The translations under genes and the position numbers were made by a program. The notes beneath the pieces are model-generated. The model was not told the DNA's origin. It saw only the letters and a program-made list of their open reading frames with translations, and searched no databases. From NCBI RefSeq assembly GCF_965208555.1, contig NZ_OZ242342.1, forward strand, positions 1,178,001 through 1,242,000: DNA of 64,000 bases, written 5' to 3'. Below are positions 58,979 to 64,000 of this stretch, piece after piece (position 1 is the stretch's first letter; each line of letters begins with the position of its first letter). Source of the stretch: Poriferisodalis sp965208555 (lineage in GTDB: Bacteria; Actinomycetota; Acidimicrobiia; Acidimicrobiales; Poriferisodalaceae).

Positions 58979-60198
58979 CATCACCACTGGAGGGCATCCG
59001 CGTCGTCGAGTTCGCCAATTTCGCTGCAGCACCGTCCGCAGTGGCGATCATGGCCGACCTCGGAGCCGAGGTGATCAAGGTGGAAGCCATCGGCGGCGAC
59101 CCGATTCGCGGGCTGATGAAGCAGGCCAAGGTGCCCGAAGGTGCACACAACCCCGACGTGGCCTTCCAGTTCATCAACCGGGGCAAGCAGTCGATCCAGC
59201 TCAATCTGGAGGACCCCGATGGCTCGGCAATCGCTCGTCGTCTCGTCGCAGCCTCCGACGTCGTCGTGATGAACCTGCTGCCGGAGCGCCGTGATCGCTT
59301 CGGCCTGGGCACCGACGATCTGCTGGCGCTGAAGCCTGACCTGGTAGTCGGCGTGCTGTCGGGCTACGGCGAAGTGGGCGACGAGATCGACCGGCCCGGC
59401 TATGACGTGACGGCCTTCTTCTCGCGGTCAGGTCTGTACGGCGCCTCGACCCCTCCCGGCGGCGTCCCTCCGCACGCCCGACCAGGCCAGGGAGACCACA
59501 CCACGAGCCTGGCGTTCTTCGGCGCGATCATGGCGGGGCTGCGCGCCCGGGACGTGACGGGCGAGGGGCAGATCGTGGAGTCCTCGCTGTTGCGCACAGC
59601 AACATGGACCATCGCCATCGACATGGCGACGTCGCTGGTGGACGGTCGCCCCAACACCGAGCGACCTCGTGACAGCGGCCTGTCGCCGATGCTCGAAGCC
59701 TTCGAGTGCGCTGACGGGCGCTGGCTGCATTTCACGATGCCCGACACCGGCGACGCATGGGAGCGGTTCTGCAAAGCCATCGAGCGCGAGGACCTGCTGG
59801 ACAACCCCGACTACCAAACCGGTCGGCAGCGCTTTCGGGCGATGCGCGCGCTGCTCGCCGACATCGACGACACCCTCAAGTCACAGCCGTCCGACTACTG
59901 GATGCCCCGGCTCGACGAGTACCGCTGTATCTGGGCGCCGATCAACGACACCGCGCAGGCTGCGCAGGATCCGCAGGTGCGCGCGACTGGGGCCTTCGAG
60001 ACCATCCACCACCCCGAAGCCGGGGAATTCGAAACCATCGCCGCCCCGTTCCGCATGCACAACTCCCCCGACGTGGGCGTGCGCGGCCCCGCGCCACGAG
60101 CCGGTGAGCACACCGCCGCTGTGCTCGGCGACTTGCTCGGCCTGGATGAGAGCGAGATCACCGACCTGACCGAGCGCGGCATCGTCGCTGCCGAATGA
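58975..60198 (+). CDS. CaiB/BaiF CoA-transferase family protein (class III)
   Basis: A 407-residue class III CoA-transferase. GIRVVEFANFAAAPSAVAIM (about 6-25) and AEVIKVEAIGGD (about 31-42) form the CoA-binding start. YDVTAFFSRSGLYG (about 142-155) keeps the catalytic Asp. It is coupled by ATGA to a sucrase/ferredoxin-like gene, an unusual pairing. Substrate unknown. Confidence 0.93.
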   Translation: MTSPLEGIRVVEFANFAAAPSAVAIMADLGAEVIKVEAIGGDPIRGLMKQAKVPEGAHNPDVAFQFINRGKQSIQLNLEDPDGSAIARRLVAASDVVVMNLLPERRDRFGLGTDDLLALKPDLVVGVLSGYGEVGDEIDRPGYDVTAFFSRSGLYGASTPPGGVPPHARPGQGDHTTSLAFFGAIMAGLRARDVTGEGQIVESSLLRTATWTIAIDMATSLVDGRPNTERPRDSGLSPMLEAFECADGRWLHFTMPDTGDAWERFCKAIEREDLLDNPDYQTGRQRFRAMRALLADIDDTLKSQPSDYWMPRLDEYRCIWAPINDTAQAAQDPQVRATGAFETIHHPEAGEFETIAAPFRMHNSPDVGVRGPAPRAGEHTAAVLGDLLGLDESEITDLTERGIVAAE

Positions 60199-60242
60199 AC
60201 GTCTCTCGGCCTGAGGCTGCCGCGGCTCGGCGCCGTCACCGA
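60199..60242. terminator. Convergent intergenic region
   Basis: A 44-base spacer between the facing CoA-transferase and shikimate kinase genes. Partial inverted repeats around GCCTGAGGC are the only structure seen; they could be a weak terminator. Confidence 0.3.
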
Positions 60243-60764
60243 TCAGGCGTCGAGGCGCCTGATGATGTCCGTTGCTATGTCCAGCGGTGGGCGGTCCGCA
60301 GTGAGAACCTGCTCGAACTGCCCGTAGCCGGCCGCACGCTCGTCCAATAGCCGGGCAACAGCGGCAGCCGGGTCACCGCCCGAGAGCAGCGGCCGTACCG
60401 GACCGCCGATGTCGGCCTGCAGGCGGCGGACGATCTCGTCAGCGTCCGCAACCAGACAGAAGACTCGGCCCGTAGCGGTCAGCGCATCGGCATTTGCTGG
60501 GTCAAGCAGCATCCGGCCGCCGGTCGCGATGACGTGATGCTGGCTGCGAGCGACTTCTGCAGCCACCTCCCGCTCGAGTGCTCGGAACGCGTCCTCGCCC
60601 TGCTCGGCGAAGATGGCTTCGATCGATCCGTGCCGGGCCACGATCACGTCATCGGTGTCCAGGAACGTCCAGCCCAGCTCGCGCGCAACGAGCCGGCCGA
60701 CGGTGGTCTTGCCCGAGCCCATGAAGCCCGTCAGCACCACGTTCCGTTCGGGCACTCGTGCCAC
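60243..60764 (-). CDS. aroK: Shikimate kinase
   Basis: A 173-residue kinase that phosphorylates shikimate at the 3-position in aromatic amino acid synthesis. The P-loop is GFMGSGKTTVGR (about 13-24), followed by the substrate Asp in FLDTDDVI (about 35-42) and ATGGRMLLD (about 80-88). LLDERAAGYGQF gives the lid/R-Y region. Some gluconate-kinase-like proteins are similar, but the DTD motif fits AroK. It starts with GTG and is 20 bases downstream of the MttB-like gene, away from other aro genes. Confidence 0.82.
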   Translation of the reverse strand: MARVPERNVVLTGFMGSGKTTVGRLVARELGWTFLDTDDVIVARHGSIEAIFAEQGEDAFRALEREVAAEVARSQHHVIATGGRMLLDPANADALTATGRVFCLVADADEIVRRLQADIGGPVRPLLSGGDPAAAVARLLDERAAGYGQFEQVLTADRPPLDIATDIIRRLDA

Positions 60765-60784
60765 CCCTTCACGCTAGGCGGCTG

Positions 60785-62389
60785 CTAGGACGCGGCAGCC
60801 TCGATCGCGGGGCCTTGGGGCGCCAGACCGATCGGGAACGCGTCCCGGATGGCGGCGTCGACAGCAGGGCTGATGTGCGACGGCCAGTGGCTGTCCAGGG
60901 TGGCCACCACATGGTCGTGGGCCACGTCGTGCGCCGCTCGGCTGCCCGCCTCGGTCCAGTCCTCGGGAGTGTCCCGGTTGGACACCAGCGGGTAGAGGTA
61001 CTCGGTCTCCATCAGCTCGAGCGTCTGCGGTGAGCCCAGGAAGTGGCCCGGCCCGGCGATGACCTCGCCGATAAGCTCGGCGGACAGGGTGTCGGCGTTC
61101 ACCTCGATGCCGCGCACGGTGCGGTTGATGGCGCCCAGCATGTCGTTGTCGATCACCAGCGCCTCGTACGAGCAGGCCAGCAGGCTCGCCAGCATCCCCG
61201 CCGATTCGTAGACGATGTTGGCTCCGGCATGACCGGCGAGCCCGACGTTCAGGCCTTTCTCGTAGCCGGCTTGGGCGTCATTCACCTTGGAATCCGTCAT
61301 ACCCGCCGCGACGCCGGTGGGCAGCCCGAGCCAATGGCCGACTTCGGCCGCGGCGGCGTTGAGGATGCCTTCCTCACCCGACCCCCCGCTCATGGCACCC
61401 GTGCGCAGGTCGGAGACAAACGGCCACAAGCCCAGCAGGCAGGGATGCCCGGGCGACAGCAGGTTCACGAAGGTCAGTCCGCCGAGGCACTCCGCCACCG
61501 CCTGCGCCAGAGCACCGGCGAGCGCTGCGGGCGCAGTCGCGCCGGCCTGCAGGGCCGACAGCAGGTTGATGGGCATGCCTGTACGCACCTGTGCGACCAA
61601 GCATCTCGCCGAGTCGTACGCGAAGCGCAGCGGTGGGACCACGAAGGTGTTGTTCGCCGCGATGAACGGGCGCTTCGCGAACTCGCCCTCGCCGCCGAGC
61701 ACGAGGTCGAACATCTCGACCGACTCGTACACCCACTCCGGCTCGAACCACGACGATCCGCCCGGCTTGGTAGTGCTGCACATCACGGCGTATGCCGTGG
61801 TCATGTCGAGGTCACGGGTCTCGACCATGTCACGGGCCACCACCGTGCGCACGTAGAAGTGCAGGTTGTCGAGCGTGTCCACCAGCCGGCCGCAGTCGTA
61901 CACGTCCTGCGCAAGCGAATCGCGGAACGTGCCGGTCTCGTGGTCGTACATCATCACCGCAGCGCCCGACGTGCCGAAATAGACGTGCTCGCCGCCCACG
62001 TGCACCGATTGGTCGTCGTCGAAGCCGTGCCAGATCCACTCCTTGGCCGCGGTCTCTATGGCGCGCTCGACGACGCCGCGAGGCAGGTGGATGCGTCCGT
62101 TGTCGTCGACCCACCCGCCGACAGGCGTCGCCGCTTCGACGAACTCGTCGAGGGGGTCGCCCATGCCGACGTCTTCGAGCAGCCCGAGCGCGGTGTCGTA
62201 CACCTGCTGCATATCGCTCTCGGTCAGCGGTTTGAATCGTCCCGCAGGCAAGCCTGGACGGACCGGTCGTCGGTCGCGTTCGGGAGCCGCTTCGCGCACG
62301 GCGATGCGGCCGGCTCGGCCACCGCCGCGGCGTCGGCGCGGAGCTTCCGGGGCCTCGGTCGACGATGAGTCGCTGTCGCTCAAGTTCAT
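60785..62389 (-). CDS. Trimethylamine methyltransferase (MttB) family protein, non-pyrrolysine
   Basis: A 534-residue corrinoid-protein methyltransferase of the MttB superfamily, which transfers methyl groups from quaternary or tertiary amines. The N-terminal ~50 residues are a charged Arg/Ser/Pro-rich leader. The core begins FKPLTESDMQQVYDTALGLL. Conserved parts include VYFGTSGAAVMMYDHETG and FPIAANNTF-type FIAANNTFVVPPL, and a Gly/Ser-rich barrel segment. The frame has no internal TAG, so it is not a pyrrolysine enzyme; such members (MtgB-like) demethylate glycine betaine or related compounds. ATG 62389 lies one base past the stop of a dimethylglycine/sarcosine dehydrogenase-like gene. Confidence 0.9.
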   Translation of the reverse strand: MNLSDSDSSSTEAPEAPRRRRGGGRAGRIAVREAAPERDRRPVRPGLPAGRFKPLTESDMQQVYDTALGLLEDVGMGDPLDEFVEAATPVGGWVDDNGRIHLPRGVVERAIETAAKEWIWHGFDDDQSVHVGGEHVYFGTSGAAVMMYDHETGTFRDSLAQDVYDCGRLVDTLDNLHFYVRTVVARDMVETRDLDMTTAYAVMCSTTKPGGSSWFEPEWVYESVEMFDLVLGGEGEFAKRPFIAANNTFVVPPLRFAYDSARCLVAQVRTGMPINLLSALQAGATAPAALAGALAQAVAECLGGLTFVNLLSPGHPCLLGLWPFVSDLRTGAMSGGSGEEGILNAAAAEVGHWLGLPTGVAAGMTDSKVNDAQAGYEKGLNVGLAGHAGANIVYESAGMLASLLACSYEALVIDNDMLGAINRTVRGIEVNADTLSAELIGEVIAGPGHFLGSPQTLELMETEYLYPLVSNRDTPEDWTEAGSRAAHDVAHDHVVATLDSHWPSHISPAVDAAIRDAFPIGLAPQGPAIEAAAS

Positions 62390-62390
62390 C

Positions 62391-64000
62391 TCAGGCTCGC
62401 AGTGCCGCGTTGCGGGGGTCGTAGGCGGCCTCAGCCAGCACGGTGGCTGTGCGCCGCTCGCCGAGCAGGTCCAACTCGAACATGCTGCCGGGGGCCTCGA
62501 AGCGGGGATCGACATAGACGAACGCCAGGCTGCGGCCCACGGAGTGGCCCCAAGCTCCGCTGGTGCCGATGCCCATGGGCTCGTCGCTGCCGGGCGCGAA
62601 TGCGGGCTCGTTGCCGCGCACGTCGTTGTCGCCTGCGTCCACCTCGCAGTACACGAGCACCATCGACAGCGGCTCGCCGTTCTCTTCAGCTTCGCGACGC
62701 GCTACGGCCGAATCGCGGCCGATGAACGGGCGGCTGTAGTCCACGAATCGTCCGAGGCGGGCTTCGATCGGCGTGATCTCGGTGGTCAGCTCGCTGCCCC
62801 ACGCCTTGTAGGCCTTCTCAATACGCATCACGTTCATGGCGTAGCTGCCGAAGTGCACGAGGCCATGAGGACCACCGGCCTCGACGACCGCGTCGTACAG
62901 CCGGTCCAGTTCGTCCATGCCGCAGTGCAGCTCCCACCCCAGTTCGCCGACATAGGACACCCGCAGCGCCTTGGTCGCAACGCCGGCCACCGTGACCTCC
63001 TGGGCGGTGAGCCAGCTGAACGCGTCATTGCCGAGGTCGGCGTCGGTCAGCGGCGCGAGCACGTCGCGCGCTCGTGGCCCCGTGACGCCAAGGATGGCGG
63101 TGCTGTCGGTGGCGTCCCGCACCTCGACCTGCTCACCTGATTCGATGTGGTCGCGCAGCCAGTCCAGGTCGTGGCTCTGGCCCATGATCGCCGAGGCCAG
63201 CCAGAACCGGTCCGGCGCCAGGCGGGCGATCGTCATCTCGCACTCGATGCCGCCGAGCGTCGTCAGCATGTGGGTGAGTCGGATGCCGCCGTCGCGTCCC
63301 GGCAGGCGGTTGGCCGACAACCGATCCAGCAGTGCCGCGGCGTCGCGCCCGCTCACCTCGAACTTGGCAAATGCGCTGAGGTCGGCCACGCCCACCCGTT
63401 CGCGCACGCCGCGCACTTCGGCGCCGACGATGTCATGAGCGTTGGAGCGGCGGAACGAGTGCGCCTCAGGTGTGCGCTCGGGCGAGAAGTACTGCGGTCG
63501 CTCCCAGCCGTAGATCTCCTGCCATTGCGCGCCCAGCGCATCGAAGCGCCCCCACAGCGGTGTCGTCTTGACCGGTCGACCGGCGTCGCGCTGTTCGCCC
63601 GGCAGCCGCACTTGGTACATCTCGTGGTACTCGTCCAGCGCCTTCTCCAGCGCGAACTGCGACTTGGGCCCGGTGTGATCGCCGAAGCGCCGCGGATCCA
63701 TGCCGCGCACGTTGATCTCGGTCTGCCCGTGGACCATCCACTGCGCCAGGAACCTCCCGGCGCCTGGGCCCTGAGTGATCCCGATGGACGCGCCGTTGCA
63801 GTGCCAGTAGTTGCGCACCCCCGGTGCAGGCCCCATGAGATAGCCCGAGTCGGGGGTGTGGGTGATCGGTCCCGACACGACCTGCTTGATCCCGGCCTCC
63901 GACAGCACGCCGATGCGTTGCTGTGCGAAGTCCAGACATTCCTCGAGCACGTCGAGGTCCTCGCCGGGCAGGTGAAAGTGCAGGTCCCAGTCGATGCCGT
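62391..64000 (-). CDS. FAD-dependent dimethylglycine/sarcosine dehydrogenase-like protein (5' end outside the window)
   Basis: The visible 536 codons form the C-terminal part. The end of an FAD-dependent DAO domain (GPITHTPDSGYLMGPAPG, near residues 45-62 of the visible part) is followed by a GCV_T-like tetrahydrofolate-binding domain: GVADLSAFAKFEVSG, LGVTGPRARDVLAPL, RVSYVGELGWELHC and the C-terminal barrel. These enzymes oxidatively demethylate dimethylglycine or sarcosine and pass the one-carbon unit to folate. The frame continues without interruption to the window edge, so it is cut, not broken. It is co-transcribed with an MttB-family gene, consistent with stepwise methylamine/betaine demethylation. 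Confidence 0.9.
   Translation of the reverse strand, partial: GIDWDLHFHLPGEDLDVLEECLDFAQQRIGVLSEAGIKQVVSGPITHTPDSGYLMGPAPGVRNYWHCNGASIGITQGPGAGRFLAQWMVHGQTEINVRGMDPRRFGDHTGPKSQFALEKALDEYHEMYQVRLPGEQRDAGRPVKTTPLWGRFDALGAQWQEIYGWERPQYFSPERTPEAHSFRRSNAHDIVGAEVRGVRERVGVADLSAFAKFEVSGRDAAALLDRLSANRLPGRDGGIRLTHMLTTLGGIECEMTIARLAPDRFWLASAIMGQSHDLDWLRDHIESGEQVEVRDATDSTAILGVTGPRARDVLAPLTDADLGNDAFSWLTAQEVTVAGVATKALRVSYVGELGWELHCGMDELDRLYDAVVEAGGPHGLVHFGSYAMNVMRIEKAYKAWGSELTTEITPIEARLGRFVDYSRPFIGRDSAVARREAEENGEPLSMVLVYCEVDAGDNDVRGNEPAFAPGSDEPMGIGTSGAWGHSVGRSLAFVYVDPRFEAPGSMFELDLLGERRTATVLAEAAYDPRNAALRA

Noticed and set aside
60785..62389. Pyrrolysine in the MttB-family gene
   Set aside because: The 534-codon frame is continuous with no in-frame TAG, so it belongs to the non-pyrrolysine branch.

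Overview
The window is high-GC DNA with densely packed genes, frequent GTG starts and many 1-4 base stop/start overlaps. It carries an Rv2466c-like (mycothiol-type) oxidoreductase, tandem DUF4389 proteins, form I aerobic CO dehydrogenase genes, a VapBC pair and an unusually large number of CaiB/BaiF CoA-transferases. Together these suggest an aerobic, heterotrophic Actinomycetota, probably Acidimicrobiia or a relative, possibly marine or host-associated. That placement is inferred from gene content; no rRNA or tRNA gene was recognised. Many genes have a TANNNT -10 hexamer 5-8 bases before the start codon and no Shine-Dalgarno, the arrangement expected for leaderless mRNAs.

Layout. 72-6000 (minus): cobalamin kinase CobU/CobP, a DUF1015 protein, a CoA-transferase, a short amidohydrolase and an acyl-CoA synthetase. 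6068-15229 (plus): a lipoprotein serine hydrolase, a two-domain CoA-transferase, the selenoprotein described below, an ACMSD-like amidohydrolase, a luciferase-like monooxygenase, an acetoacetate-decarboxylase-like protein and a VOC protein. A 0.7 kb segment with a secreted-protein gene interrupts this run and is flanked by a 29-base duplication of the amidohydrolase 3' end. 15226-30295: crotonases, CoA-transferases, a D-aminoacylase-type hydrolase, esterase, VOC protein, two divergent dodecin genes (one fused to a second domain), a duplicated carboxymuconolactone decarboxylase, VapBC and an epoxide hydrolase. 30323-37708 (minus): two MFS transporters, an SDR, a zinc alcohol dehydrogenase and a molybdopterin oxidoreductase. 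37851-48131: a CO dehydrogenase region made of two convergent operons that meet at a 78-base hairpin. 48222-64000: a membrane protein, an isocitrate/isopropylmalate-type dehydrogenase, an Ldh2-type dehydrogenase, an acyl-CoA-dehydrogenase-like protein, a ThDP enzyme, DUF4389 proteins, a phytanoyl-CoA dioxygenase, a glutamate-synthase-like flavoprotein, a sucrase/ferredoxin-like protein, a CoA-transferase, shikimate kinase, and an MttB-family methyltransferase downstream of a dimethylglycine/sarcosine-dehydrogenase-like gene cut by the right edge.

Main observations. (1) The DsbA-fold gene at 10199-10858 has an in-frame TGA at codon 19, exactly where the nucleophilic Cys of the CPWC active site should be. 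A 7-bp hairpin with an AGGUG loop starts 14 bases after the TGA. I read this as a selenocysteine protein (UPWC) that ordinary gene callers truncate at the GTG at 10268. (2) The CO dehydrogenase large subunit carries the form I motif AYRCSFR. Its operon continues through an XdhC-YHS fusion and CoxG into five consecutive tiny single-span membrane proteins that I cannot assign to a known family. They look like an uncharacterised membrane module of this CO oxidation system. (3) A dodecin fused to a roughly 180-residue second domain sits divergent to a stand-alone dodecin.
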